Positions 33,593 to 46,395 of a stretch of DNA of 64,000 nt are shown here, in pieces. This DNA comes from Epiperipatus broadwayi. Its lineage: Eukaryota > Onychophora > Udeonychophora > Euonychophora > Peripatidae. A model generated the notes under the pieces. It ran no database searches and was not told the origin of the DNA. It saw only the letters and a program-made list of their open reading frames with translations. The stretch lies in contig JAQFVV010012416.1 of assembly GCA_028023455.1 (NCBI GenBank), positions 7,483,594 through 7,547,593 on the forward strand. The letters run 5' to 3'. The position numbers and the translations under genes are program-made. Position 1 is the stretch's first letter, and each line of letters starts with the position of its first letter.

Positions 33593-33960
33593 TATCATGG
33601 ATCTCAACTTGCAGTTTAGTTTTGTTTTTGTATTCCTTCCAATCCATAAACATTAGGTATTTTCAACATTAATCTTCATTCCATATTCTATATATCCTTC
33701 ATCCAATTTATTCAACATATTCTGAAGACTCTTTTCATCCTCAGCTATGAGAATCTTGTTATTTGCAAATCTTATACATTTTCTTATTATATCTCAAGCA
33801 TTTGCTCCTCCACAGTTTAAATATTTATTTAACATGTCTTTTAAATAAATATTAAAAAGCATACATGACATACTTCTGCATCTTCGCCTCTCTCTTCTTT
33901 CTATATTCACTTCATCAATATCATTACATATTAAATACTATAAATCAATTAAAAAATAAT
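33593..33960 (-). mobile_element. LINE relic, upstream part split off by the hAT element
   Basis: Minus-strand reading gives 'RKCIRFANNKILIAEDEKSL', then 'NMLNKLDEGYIEYGMKIN' and 'CLWIGRNTKTKLNCKLRS'. This is reverse-transcriptase motif C onward, with the FADD box mutated to FANN. The protein continues across the hAT insertion at 31105. Family is RTE-like or CR1-like; the fragment is too short to decide. Confidence 0.75.
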
Positions 33961-33969
33961 ATTTAATAT

Positions 33970-36900
33970 TTCTAGTTATCTTTAAAATAAGGAATGTTTA
34001 TAATGGGGAGTAAGAGGAGACTGCTGAATCATTGTTATACATTCTCTTAATCTGGAAAAACCAGGGGAAAGATTTGGATTAAAAGTATTGCATCTGTAAT
34101 AAAAAGATGCTTATATATATATATAAGTTTAACAGTCCTTTATTCAAAATAGGTAGATAAAAGGTGGAGGGCAAAAGTCTGACATAGAGAATCAGTAAAG
34201 AAAGCTTTTATCCCCTTGCTGATTACTGAATAGTAAGGATTACCTTCTAACTAACAATAGCTAGATATCCATTTAACAACCGGTATTGTAGTTTGCTATT
34301 GATCGATTATCTGAAAGAAAATAAATCCTAATCATGATAAGGACATGACAAAATTTAAAGATTACCCAGCTGGGATTATAATCCAGATATTAGACATATT
34401 AGGTAATGCATTAGTTACCATGGCATTAAACGGCCCTTTATATAAAGTATCATTCATTATACATTGCCATTTAATTGTATATAGACTTTTTAAATATATG
34501 CTTGCATTATTTTCCTTAACCAAAAGTAATGCAGATAAATAAAATAAAGAGCCACTATGGTCATGATTTAAGTCAACACAAAATTAAAAAAAAAAAAAAA
34601 ATCAGGTTCCAAGCAAAACTGATGATTACCCGTTAGCCAACATAGCCTGCAATTTAATGACTGATCAATAATTGGATAAACAACTAACCAGCCAAAAAAT
34701 AAGAGCTAAAAAAAAAAACACCAATTAACTAGCAATCATTTTTGCTGGCCTACCTACTCTTTTCAATGTTTCTCTATAGAGGCATGCTGAAGATATGGTT
34801 ATTTAAAAGCTATTTTATCTTTAATTACCATTGAAAATAAAGGTAACTATTAATTAAATGTTATCATTTAAATTTAGCACTACCTGATAATCATAAATCA
34901 CTCAATGCCTTAATGAATAATTATATATACACTACATATTTATAACGATTAATAAAAAAAGAGTGAAATTTAAAACAAATTATCGATCAAGTAAATGTTT
35001 TATTATGCTGTCAGTCTTAAAGAATTAATACTAAAATAAAAATGTCAATATCAATCTTATCTTTAAATCTTTAGTAAAAATTAATCACACAGAAAAAATG
35101 TTTTTCAATAATCCAAAATTAATTATTCTCCATCTATATATATATATAAACGAAAAATAATGACGATTTAAAATTTTAATACATTGCTAGCCTGGAAAGT
35201 AAACAATAAAAATAAATTAAATAAAGTAACTAAGCCAATCTGGGGAAAAAATTTTAAATAAAAAATAAAATCATTTAAGTGAAAAAAGATTCTTCTATAT
35301 TTAAGGTTGAAGTAAATAAATATCTCTTGACGAAAAAAAAAAAAATCTTTTTCTTCTGAAAAAAATAATAAATCACAAAGCTCTCTCCCCGTTTCGCAAC
35401 CCATTTCCATACCATATAAAACCAATTTCAGTTGCAAGCATGAATGGAAGTTTAAGAATCTAAGCAAAACATAGATACAGTAATTGTAATAAGAACAGAA
35501 GGTCTTTGTATTATTAAAAGGATTAAAATCAGGGATAAACATGAATAAATTGGGCAATGGCTTCACCTTCTGAAGTCAACAAAAAAAAAAAATCGGATTT
35601 AAATTTTAAAGTAAGATTGGCTTTCTTCTATTATCAAAAATAATAATTCTATAATACAAGATTATTTAAACCAAGTAATAATAATAATATACAAGCACAA
35701 GTTAAATATACTGATAAAGTTAAATGGTAAAACAATTTTTAAAAGACTCACTACAGGTAAGAACTATTTTCAGTGTGCCAACTATAAAGTTTTACCCTCT
35801 AGTTAAGAATAACCAGATATCTATTTACTAACTAATGATTGATGATTTCCTGAATTGGCTAAGTAAGTAATTTCAAAATTTTATAAACTAAAAGAAAACG
35901 GCCTTAAACCCTTTCATCAACACTAGGAACAGGGGAAATGTTAAATATCTTTCAGGTAAAAGTATTCTTCAAATCTGGATCACTCCATTGTATATGATAT
36001 GCTTTATATACATATGTCTGTCTAACAAAAATGGTTAATCAAATTGCTTACAATAAATTGATAATTAATCCCCCATTTCAATGCACAGAGAAAAAGCAAC
36101 AACAATCTTGTCACTATGAAATATTTCATCTCATAAATAGCAACTCCCTAGATGACCAAGAGTATATAATATTAGCCTCTCACCGTGTACCAATATGAAG
36201 ACATATAATATTTATGTTAGAAATTGTGATTCTATTCATGCATGAAAAAATAGTTAAAACTTCTGGGAAATCTGCATTTGTGTGTGTGTTAACTAACAAA
36301 TAGTATTTTCCAGGTATCAAATTCCATAAAGTGAAATACTTAAATGTAATATGCAATTATCAAAAACATACAATGGATGTGTTTAATATATCCAAAATAT
36401 GTGAGAATACACCACTAACTGGTTAATCAAATTGTAAATAGGTAGGTATGTAAATAAATTAACAGCTAGTCACTTATATCAATGAATAAAAAGAAATCAA
36501 CAACTACGTCCATATTATGCAGTATTTCATGCTGTACCCTCAGGTAACCCAAAAAAATATAACATTAAACCTGCCCATTATAAATATATATATGTGTGAT
36601 TTTCAAGATCCTTCCCCCCCCCCTTCCATTTTTAAATAAAATCACATATCTCCTGAAGCACTGAGAAGTGAAATATTACCAAACAATGGAAGTTATTTTT
36701 TTTTACACATTGATTATGGGTGACTAGATGATGATGTATTTACACATATATTCAGTTTGATTAATCATTTTTGTTCCATGTATTTAAGCATGCAGATACA
36801 CATATCAATGATATATTGCAAAAAGTATGTGTTTGATAATTATATATAATTATAAATATAAATTACCCATTACTAATAATATATAAAAACATGAGCAATA

Positions 36901-37835
36901 AACTCACTGTTAAAGCACTATTTAAATTAAAGCAAAGTTTTCTCAAAATAATCAAATTACAAGGGAAAAATAAATTCACTTTTGCTAACCATCCAAAATC
37001 TTAATGGATAGTAGATTAGATGATATTCATTAGGATGAATGTCAAATTCTGCTATCCATTTGAGATCTAGTATAGGGAAAGTGGTTCCATTTTTCATTTG
37101 TAATGTGGATTTAACTTGATGCCAGCAGATATTGTATTAATACAGCCAGTACTTTCGAGAGGAAATGTATAACTCTAATTACTCAAAGAGTCAAGCGCAT
37201 ACATGATAAACTCAGCACAACTATTCTATTTACTGTGTGAACTAAGCCTTTTGTTATTTTATTGAAACTGAGAATCAATCCGAGAGACTCTGGTATTGCT
37301 TCATTTAATCAGACTGAAGTTTATGGTTTTCCTTCTTTATGCTAATAAGAGTTTATTTATTAATTTAGACATGTTAGGTTACCATGGCATTCAATCAGAA
37401 GCAATGGTAGAATTAAAATTACAAATATTCTCAACGTACAGAGCTATCTCAGTAGTGAGAATAACTCCAGATAAGCAAAGATTCCTAGTTCACATAAAAG
37501 GGGCTGGGGGACTTATTTCAGTAATTTGAAACACCACAAAAACCTAATCCAACAGTACTAGCAATATCTTCCAAAGTGCTCACATCATGTTATCTAATCG
37601 TAATAATCAATATCTTTGGTGTTCTGTGCTAAGTTTTACTATTTCTTGGAACTCTAGATTCCTTCTATTCATTTTTTTTTCTTTTTTAATAAGAGTTATT
37701 ATTGTTATTTAAGTAATAAGCAATGCATGAGGTCTAAATGTCTTGAAAGCTTTACTAGTAATTAATGGGTACAAGTGGGATATTTTCATGGTTCTTCAAA
37801 TTTCTAAATTGAAGTTGTTGTTTTTTCGTTTGGTT
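33970..37835. other. AT-rich region with diffuse repeats, no gene recognised
   Basis: The phrase 'accttctaactaacaatagctagatatccattta' (34233-34266) recurs as a variant at 35797-35830 and 53103-53140, a dispersed repeat. A ~400-bp-spaced pair begins 'tggttaatcaaattg' (36030 and 36421). A 132-codon minus frame (35566-35168) is Phe/Leu-rich and has no motif. A 9-C run lies at 36617. None amounts to a gene. Confidence 0.45.
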
Positions 37836-37837
37836 TT

Positions 37838-37910
37838 TCAGTGTGGAATTGAACCAAAAATCTTACCTCATCTAGAATTGCTCTCATTACTGAGCTAGTT
37901 AGTTACATTA
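37838..37910 (-). repeat. tRNA-like sequence (degenerate tRNA or SINE head)
   Basis: On the minus strand an A-box-like 'tagctcagtaatgagagca' is followed about 25 bases later by a good B box 'ggttcaattcc'. The D-arm and T-arm words are in tRNA order and spacing, but the anticodon stem does not pair well and the acceptor stem is poor. A decayed tRNA or a tRNA-derived SINE is likelier than a working gene. Confidence 0.5.
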
Positions 37911-38059
37911 AAAGTAATCCTTATAATTTTAATCCTATCAACAAGTTTGGATGTTTGTAATTCTTTATTTTATTGTTAAAATTTTTTGACTATGAAACTT
38001 TCCTGTTTTATATATACTGTTTTTTTAACCAGCTGAGGACAAGTATACATCAGTATATT

Positions 38060-39610
38060 TAATATTATTTATTAGCAAGAAAAGTTATAGAAAAAAATTA
38101 AGTCAACATCATGTTGGAATTGGAAAGTTATTTCTTAAATAAGATAGAACTATTATTAAAAAGAGGGATGACATTATGAAATGAATGGAAGAGTTCTATA
38201 AAGGCTTATATATTAATAAAGAACAAGAAAGCAAACTATCTCCTACAGTTAATACATCATCTCAGTTGTGCAGCATTTTAAATAAAAATGCAATTAAATC
38301 TATAACAAAGGAAAAACTCCAGGAAATAATAAAATTATTAGTAATATCTTAAAAGAAGCAGGTGAAGAATTGCTGACAAAGTTGTACACCAAATATTTAA
38401 ATAATAAAGATGTAGCAGGCAATTGGAAAAATACAATAGTAATACTGATATTTAAGAAAAGATAATAAAGAAATTATTAGAAATTACAGACCTATCAATC
38501 TTCTATCAAATCTATGCAATATCTTTACCCAAATAATTAAAATTTGTCTGCAGCGAATTTTGGATTCTAATTAACCAAAAGAACAAACTGCATAGTGAAT
38601 CATACCAGAGTATTGAGAGAATTATAGAAAGTTCATATGAATATAAATTGCCATTATGCTTTGGATTTGTAGATTATGAAATAGCATTTGATTCTGTATT
38701 TCTATAATGATTAAAGCATTGGATCATCAATGTATAAACTCAAAATAGTCATACTCTAAACAATGTTATTAAAATGCAACAGCATCAATTAGATTATATG
38801 GTAATATTAGAAAATTTAACATTGAGAAGGGCATGCAAGAGGGTGATCTCATATCACCTAACTTTTTACAGCAGTTTTACAAAAAATATTTAGTAAATTA
38901 AAATGGGAAACTAAAGAAATAAAGGTGGAGATTATTTAAATTATCTAATATTTACAATTGGTGGGTTTGTTTGTGAGGACTACAGATAATTGCTAAAAAG
39001 ACTGAATCTTCTCAGAAAAAAATGAAGAAAGATAATTATGAAATAGAAGAAATTAACAATTACAAATATTTTAGTATCATTATTAACATATAAGGAAGAA
39101 AATATAGGGGATAGAATTACTCATAGAATTAAATTTGGTTAGAGAGTTTTGGGTAGAAATAACCTAATATTAAAATAAATATGCCTATTTATTTGAAAAA
39201 GACTTTTAAGAGATTACGTGTTTTACCAAATCTTACTTGTAGATCTGAGATTTGGATCTACAAAGATTTTGGATGACCCAATGAAGTATGGAAAGATATG
39301 TTAAGAATAAAAGGAAGAGATCAAAAATGACATATGGATGAAAGAACAAACGGTGCTGCTAATATCATTGAAAAAAGTAAGAGAATAAAATGGAACTGAG
39401 TTGGACACATTGCTGGAAGAAATGATAATAAAAGAATATTTGACATTTCAAATTGGTTCCAAAAAGATTTAAAAGACTTAAAAAGAGATCACATATGAGA
39501 TGGATTGATGAAATAAGAACATTGCCAAGCTAGGTATTGCAATAACTGAATTAAACTTGGAGAGATCTTTATCTTGTAGTGGATTGATAATAATTGAAAA
39601 TGACAGTGTT
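38060..39610 (+). mobile_element. RTE-like LINE relic, longest plus-strand copy
   Basis: Readable pieces include 'YRPINLLSNLCN'-like sequence (about 38490), 'CFGFVDYEIAFDSVFL' (38655-38705, motif A), 'GMQEGDLISPNFLQQFYKK' (38826-38885, motif B), 'NNYKYFSIIIN' (about 39055), 'SEIWIYKDFG' (about 39250) and the C-terminal 'VGHIAGRNDNKR' (39397-39435) with a following Arg/Lys-rich block and 'RWIDEI'. Frames change repeatedly and motif C is not readable. Same family as the copies at 9.9, 27-29, 41-43, 44 and 48 kb. Confidence 0.75.
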
Positions 39611-39619
39611 TATCTAAGT

Positions 39620-41100
39620 TTACAATAGATGGTGCTGGAGTAAAATAAGTAATGAATTATTGCTCCTAATGCAAAACAATAAGTAATTATGGATCACTTT
39701 GTGAATACTTTCAACAATCATATGCCCAAAGAAGGCTAGACATATCACTCCAGACAATTGCCTGCAAGTCTATTCTTCAATTTCTTCTACAAACTTCACC
39801 ATGTATAGTTGTACAGTTCCCAATAACAAATCTATTATTCTTTTATATCTATGAATCTCATTTACAATGCCCTCTCTCCCTCTATCTCTATCTTTTCTTA
39901 ATTTTTAAATTTCTAAATATTGGTTCTACATTTTTTTCTAATGTAGCAAATAGATAAACATTTTTAAATCTAGACATATTGTTTAAACTTTAACTTCAAT
40001 AAGTACATCAAATATGTACTTCCTAAAGATGATGAAGATGTTAATCGTTAAATGTAAAGCTGGCATGTTATGCTCAACAGATCATGTGATAAAATGAACA
40101 TCTAAATGAAAGATTGGGAGCAACAGTTCCATTCAAATGCCTAAACTAAATTCATCAAAGTTATTCAACTGAAAGGCGATTGACAGTTGACTATGGAACA
40201 CCTAAATTTTAGAGCTAATGTAGCACTTACACTAAACAGCACAGAATTTATATTAATCCTCAATGTCAAATATATACGTGTGTGTATATATATATAATGG
40301 GGAAAAATAATAGAGATTTTATATTATTATTTTAATGATGAAAATGTTCATTACTTTTTGCAAACCGTGATGAAATAATTCCCTCAACTAATTTCAATAT
40401 AATTGGACACATGTGCACCAGGAAACACTACAAAGTTCATAGAGAAGATAATTAAAAATTGTTACTCAATCTCATTTTGAATTTCAGATCCAGTTTCACC
40501 GCAATCATGATTTGTCTGCTGGCTATCAGGCATTAAAGCAGTTCATCCATTTTTATTTTTACTTTTTCAAATGCCAAATTATCATCTATAATGAATGCTA
40601 CATGCAATCGTCTTAGTATATAATAATTCTAGAATTTTAAAATCACTTGGAAAACAGAAGCAAAACAATATGACATTTAATAAATAAAATAAAATAACAA
40701 CATATATCGAAATGACAAACGAAGAATGATTTCTATTCAGCTGAAGCTACCCGAACAGTTTAATTAATATGTAAACTACAAACAAGTCGTTTCTTTCACC
40801 AACAATAACTAACCCTTCTAGCAAAATAAACATGATAATGAATATTAACTTTCTAGGATTAACACTTTATTTTCACAATAATTAGCAGTAAAAAGAACAA
40901 AATTAAAATGGAATATCAGAAATCTTTTCTTATATTGCTTTTATAAATTAGCATGGTAAGTAATATTTATTGCAATACGATATATATAAAACCATTAAAC
41001 ATACTGTATATTTCTGTCATATATTAGCAGCTAATTCAAATACCCGACTTCGATCCAAAATAATCATCTAATGGTTGATTATTTTCAAAATCATTTTTGT
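39620..41100. other. AT-rich spacer
   Basis: Apart from the MITE terminal word near 39612-39650, nothing is recognised. Confidence 0.45.
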
Positions 41101-42960
41101 TTCAAAACTCTTATTTCACTGCCATATTGACTTTCAGCAGTTGTGTGCAAGTTTATAAGATCTTATCATTTTCAAATATTTCAAATGCATTGTAGAATGA
41201 ATCTTTCCTATATATTTATCCCTGTCACAATTTCATTTATACTTTCTCACCTTGTTGATTTTTCACATTGTTTATATCTAAATTTCCTCCCATCTGTTCA
41301 GATCCATTTCTTTATTTTATTCATCTTTTACCTTGTTTATTTTTAAGTCTCTTATAATCTGTTGGAAGTTACATCAGGATGTCAATTGTCATCTATCATT
41401 ATTTCTTCCAAAAACATATAAAGTCATATCAATTTGTTTCTTCACAAGATTTTCACTTGTTATTCATTTTATTAACCCAACATACATCTCTCTATATTTC
41501 ACTAGGTAATCTGAAATCTCCATATTATTGTTCTTAATGCCCAAATCTCAAACCCATAAGTAATCACTAGTAAAACATTTATTTCCAGCATACAAATATT
41601 TATTTTTAATAGCAATTTTTTTTTCAATAAAAAAAAATTTATTCAAATTAATCTCTATGATTAATTTCCACACAATATGCTTCCATCTAAAAATTTATAA
41701 TTAACTTCTACTTTATTGATATCAATCTTTATTACCTCTCCTTTTGAAAAGTTTATTAACAGTATTTTATAGGGATTTGAATTCAGACTTGATCAAACAC
41801 ATGAATGTGATCGAGTGTATCAGCCGTATGAGATAGCATGGATAGTTGAGGGTTAAGTGAAAGTGTGAGTTCAAACCCCCTATATATTACATATTGTAGT
41901 GCAGGTATGAAAAATTTATACTGTAGAAAAATTCATACATTAACAGTATTTTAATCTTTTTAGTATTTACTTGTTTGTTTGTTTTTTGTCCTACTTACTT
42001 GCTGTCAACCAATAGCTCTTACAATATTCTGAGAAGTTCCGAAACATTTCTTTGCTAAAACAAACACATCATCAATGAAGACTTAGGTTACTCAATTAAT
42101 CACTGTTTACTTCCATTTCCTTTACTCTTCATTTTAATCAATAAAATATCTCTCATAAAATGTGAGTTTTTTTGAGAAATCATTATTTCGTACATACTCA
42201 TCAAAGTTAAACTTCTTAATTTCGCTGTGAAGAATAATTGCTGTTACTATATAATGGCAATGACCTGAGATTATATCATGATATCCCAAGGATTTTGGTC
42301 ATGCCTTTTCATAATCTACAAATCCAATGTAAAAACAATAATTCATACTTATTATAACTTTTCCTAAACATTTAGGTATGCTTAATAATTTAAAATCACT
42401 TTTAAATCTACTTTGTTTTTTTAATTGCCTTGAATCCAAAATTCTTAATAATCTTAAAAAATCACATATATAATTGATAGATCTGCAATTCCTAATATTA
42501 TAAGTTCCATTTTTTCTTTTTTTTAAATCAACATTTATTTTGCATTTCTTCCAATCCTTTGATGTATTTCTATTATCATGTACAATTCATCACAGATCAT
42601 TTCCAAAAGGATTTTGTCTTTTCATAGATTTAAGTGATGTCTCATCTCTTCATTTAAAATGAATAACATTTCAAAATGTGTTACTGTAATTATACTAGCT
42701 ATTTTATTTTCTTGTTCTTTATTACTGTATATAATTGTTTGTAAATTCTTTCAAGCACTTGATGATGTCATCACTTTGTTTTAGTAACAGTACCATCTTT
42801 TCTGCTTATTGCTGAGATAAATCTTCTTTCAACAGCAAGATGTTTTATATTTTTTAAACGTTTAATCTCTTCTATAACTTTCTTGTTATTTCACTTACAT
42901 TTCCTTATGTCATCATTAACTTTTATTCAAATTATTTTACAGGATTCCAGACATTCAGTT
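41100..42960 (-). mobile_element. RTE-like LINE relic, minus strand, low integrity
   Basis: Minus-strand motif-A text 'CFYIGFVDYEKA' (about 42345-42310) identifies it. Words such as 'aaatctcaaacccataagt' (about 41545) correspond to the Tyr-Gly-xx-xW region in sister copies. The edges are vague; 41100-41480 is T-rich and may be decayed 3' sequence. An S1 fragment at 41764-41937 has inserted into it. Confidence 0.55.
41764..41937 (+). repeat. S1 fragment, tRNA-like downstream end
   Basis: It carries 'gatcgagtgtatcagccgta' and 'tgagatagcatgga', then 'gtgagttcaaaccccctata' (B-box-like) and the family end word 'caggtatgaaaaa', followed by 'tatactgtagaaaaa', which the 7.4 kb copy also has. This is the clearest copy of the S1 3' end. 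Confidence 0.8.
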
Positions 42961-42974
42961 CACTTTAATTAGTT

Positions 42975-43255
42975 TCAGGTTAAAACAGGCAAAACTCTCC
43001 ATACAGTAGCTAAGATCTAGGTGCTGTGCTCTCAGATCCAAGGCTCCTCACTGATGAAGGCCACAAGCCAGAAAGTAGTCTGGGGATATTGGATGAGTAG
43101 GCACTAGATCGGGATTTTATGCACAAGCCTTCTGGCATCCATTGATTATTCCAGCTTGCACTGAGTGGCACTACTATATGGAGAGTTTTGTCTGTTTTTA
43201 ATAATAGTTATGAGCAAACATAAGAAATGGTGATCATGTGATGTTTAGTGGTTTA
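42975..43255 (+). mobile_element. M1 palindromic retroposon, left arm deleted
   Basis: It starts 'aaaacaggcaaaactctcca', jumps early into the loop, then has the complete right arm ('ggatattggatgagtaggca', 'atgcacaagccttctggcat') and the shared tail 'ggtgatcatgtgatgttta'. The loop holds 'ctgatgaaggccacaagcca' followed by 'gaaa' (43051-43074): a CUGAUGA box, a GGC/GCC stem with a CACAA loop, and GAAA, the order of a hammerhead-ribozyme core. No clear flanking duplication was found. Confidence 0.75.
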
Positions 43256-43259
43256 ATTT

Positions 43260-43950
43260 CATGTTACTTCTTTTCTTCAAATATTGTGATTATCTCAATA
43301 AAAATTTATTGTTCAATTGCTGCTTTTTTTTTTTTTTTGGTTACTGTTATCTGTGAAGCAATTCTTAGGATACTTATGTATTAGCCTGTTTACTTTGGCA
43401 GCCATTTTTTAATTATACAGTTTCAGGGGCATATGACAAACATTTAAAACAAAGGGTTGATAAAAAATGATCATATTCAATATACACATTTTTTTTATTA
43501 TTGTTATTTTTTAAAAAAAAGAAAAATTTCTGCAAAAATTATTTATAATATTTCCACTTTATTTATTATTTTTTGTATTAACTTATTAATATGAAAATAA
43601 ATAAAAATTTAATAAACATAAAGTGTCATATCATGGCCATCAATACAGACTTCAACGTATTAATATAAAATAAAAAAATTAAAGGAAATATCTTTAAATG
43701 CATTATTTATAAAGGGTTAAGTGAGGATTATTATCAATTTTTTTTTTTTTAAACTTAACAACTAGCACATATTTGGTAATTAAAAATATATATATAAATA
43801 AATATTTGTATGGCCCAGAAACTGAATAATTAAAAAGAAAAAGACTGCCAAGTTTAGTAATAGACAAGATATACACAAGTACTATCATCTTATTAGTAAT
43901 GTCATTTAAGTCTGAGTCATCTTCAAAACTTTTTATAAGTACTAGTTTAA
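43260..43950. other. AT-rich spacer
   Basis: No gene; T runs at 43325 and 43739. Confidence 0.5.
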
Positions 43951-43959
43951 ATTCATTGA

Positions 43960-44930
43960 AGTATTCCTGAAAATTAAGAATATTAATAGTTAAAGCATTT
44001 TTCTGATGTTATAGGATACTAAATAAATTCTAAATGATGTTTATTAAAATACAACAGCATACCTGAACTATACAATTATACTAAGAACATTAACATTGGT
44101 AAGGGTTTACAAAAGAATAACTTCAAAACTTTTTACAGCGGTTTTATAGGAAGTTTTAAATAATAATTAAAAAAGGAAAAGAAAAAGATAATAATGAATA
44201 GAGATTACTTAAATCATCTAAACTGTGTAGATAATTTAGCTATTTTCTGCAAATAATATTACAGAGATACAAAAAAAAAAGTTTTACAGTAGTCATGAAT
44301 AGACAAAACAAGATAAATAGCTTAACATGCTATAATAGTGTTTGATGGCTTTTTAAAATATAAAAAATAAAGATTGATAATAATAAATTAGAGGTAAATA
44401 ACTTTTGTTATATTATTAATATAGTTGAAAATGTAATGAATAAAATTAATTTCAAAATTAAATTTAGAAGGGGTTTTTTTTTTTAGTAGAGATAGTTCAA
44501 TATTAAATATATATATATGCTGGAAAAAAGTTTTCTAATCCACATGGTCTACTAATGCCTTATTATTTCTGTATGTTTTTTAAGATTTAAAGATAGTAGA
44601 ATAGAAAGATTAATGTTGGGATTAACAATGGGAAATAGATGGTTAAGAGATCAATCATATATCATGAAGATGAATGAAAGAATTAAAAAGATGAAATGGG
44701 GTTGAATTAGATATATTACTAGAAAAGAGGTCAATAGAAGGACAATTGAAGTGTTAACTGGATTCCAAGACACTATAATTGATTACAACAACATCACAAG
44801 TGAGATAAAAATAATATAAAAGTTTATTGGAGCGACTTAAAGAAGTTATAGAGAAATTAGTTTAAACTTGGTGAAATAATCTTCCAGTTAATTAATCACA
44901 CTCAAAATGATTATAAATATTTATAATAAT
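43960..44930 (+). mobile_element. RTE-like LINE relic, 3' half
   Basis: It aligns by eye with 38.76-39.6 and 48.5-49.5 kb: 'tattaaaatacaacagca', 'aacattaacattggtaaggg', 'actttttacagcggtttta', 'attacttaaatcatcta' and later 'gattaagagatcaatca'-type and 'gaagtgttaactggattcca' text. Heavily decayed; no domain is intact. Confidence 0.65.
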
Positions 44931-45959
44931 GTGTAAATTAATTGTGAAAATGTATCATTATTTTTAAAAATGCATACATTTTAAAACTCAAACAGCAAGC
45001 TCAAATAGTTCACCAAAATGCTTCATAAATCAAAATTTTTCTATAAAAATAAGCAATTATAAAGAGCTCCTATAAGAAAAAATGAATTTATTACTATAAA
45101 TTCAAAATATATAAAAACCCAAAGTGGTACTTACATATTAGACCTGCAACACGTATTAGACCTGCATTTGTATCAATCCTCTGATAACTTTCTAATCTTT
45201 TGACCTGACCAAAATAAGTGTAGTTGGATCTTCTACAAACTTAAAATGATAAGTTTGTTGATACGGACCATATGCACATATTTTTTCACCAGATTTACAA
45301 AGTTATCGACAGCCTAAATATATGTGAAAAGGCACTGCAGGTCTTCATGTGTTGCAGGTCTAATATTAAAACAATTACTAAATTCCAAAAGTACTATAAA
45401 ATATTATCCCAAAACACTAAAATATACATGTACAGTACTTACCGTGTAATGTATAAAAATATGAATTTCAAAAAAATTTATCTTAAAAAGTAAATTATGC
45501 AATTTCCAAATGTTACTTTAAATATGGACAAAAGTCATTAAATTACAAAAAGTAGTCTAAAATATTATCAAAAAACCATAACCCCCCCCCCAAATGAACA
45601 TTTACTTAACACATGTTGGTGCAATCAAAAAAAATCATCTTAAAAAGTAAATTATGCAATACTAAAAATATAAATTAGTGCATTTTTAACAGTAAAAATT
45701 ATTGATTTGCCATACAAAAAAATATAATCAATGACATGTCATTACGCAATTCCCAAATGTTAATATAAATATGGACAAAACAAACACTAAATTACAAAAA
45801 TTGTGTAAAATATTATCAAAAAAACAAAAAATATACATACATTACTTACTGTGTAATATGTAAGAGGAATTGTCATGATGAAACAATGAATTTGTCTGTT
45901 CTACTTTATTTTAAGTAGATCAAATTTTTTGTGTCAACATGGAAACTTAAACTAAAATT

Positions 45960-46002
45960 CCCCCCCCCCAATGATCTCGCCTGAATGAGATCCCCCCCCC
46001 CC
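45960..46002. repeat. Hairpin between two poly-C tracts
   Basis: Ten C residues (45960-45969), then GATCTC-gcctgaat-GAGATC (45973-45992), then eleven C residues (45992-46002). A third C tract is at about 45583. The symmetric layout is unusual for this AT-rich DNA and lies inside the 45126-46688 element. Confidence 0.85.
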
Positions 46003-46109
46003 AAAAGAGTAATAAGTAAATGTATTTTTTAAAAATAAAAATAATCATAAACTAAAGAAATATAATAAAATTGGAACACTTTTATTAATTGTTCATTCTG
46101 ACAGATATA

Positions 46110-46395
46110 GCCTAGATCAGAGTTGCTGCTAACCTATCATTAATTCTAATGATAATGTAAAGAAAATCAAAAGATAAAAGAACTACATATACTTATCACT
46201 TAAAATCAAATGAATCAAGCAAAAATGCATTTAGTTCAGGGTGGAAATGAACGCATCATTATAAAAGCTTTGATCAGAGTTGCTGCTGTACTACAATTAA
46301 TTCTAATGATAATGTAAAGAAAACGAAAGAAAAAAGAAAAACTATGTATACTTACTCACTTAAAATCAAATGAATCAAGCAATAATGCAATTGAA
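46110..46395 (+). repeat. Tandem duplication, ~155-bp step
   Basis: 'gatcagagttgctgct', 'ttaattctaatgataatgta' and 'cttaaaatcaaatgaatcaa' each occur twice in the same order (46113-46215 and 46270-46390). Internal to the TIR element. Confidence 0.85.

Noticed and set aside
35168-35566. 132-codon minus-strand open frame
   Set aside because: Phe/Leu/Tyr-rich translation of A-rich DNA, with no motif, promoter, splice context or repeat partner.
37838-37910. A working tRNA gene
   Set aside because: A and B boxes are good, but the anticodon and acceptor stems do not pair; kept only as tRNA-like.
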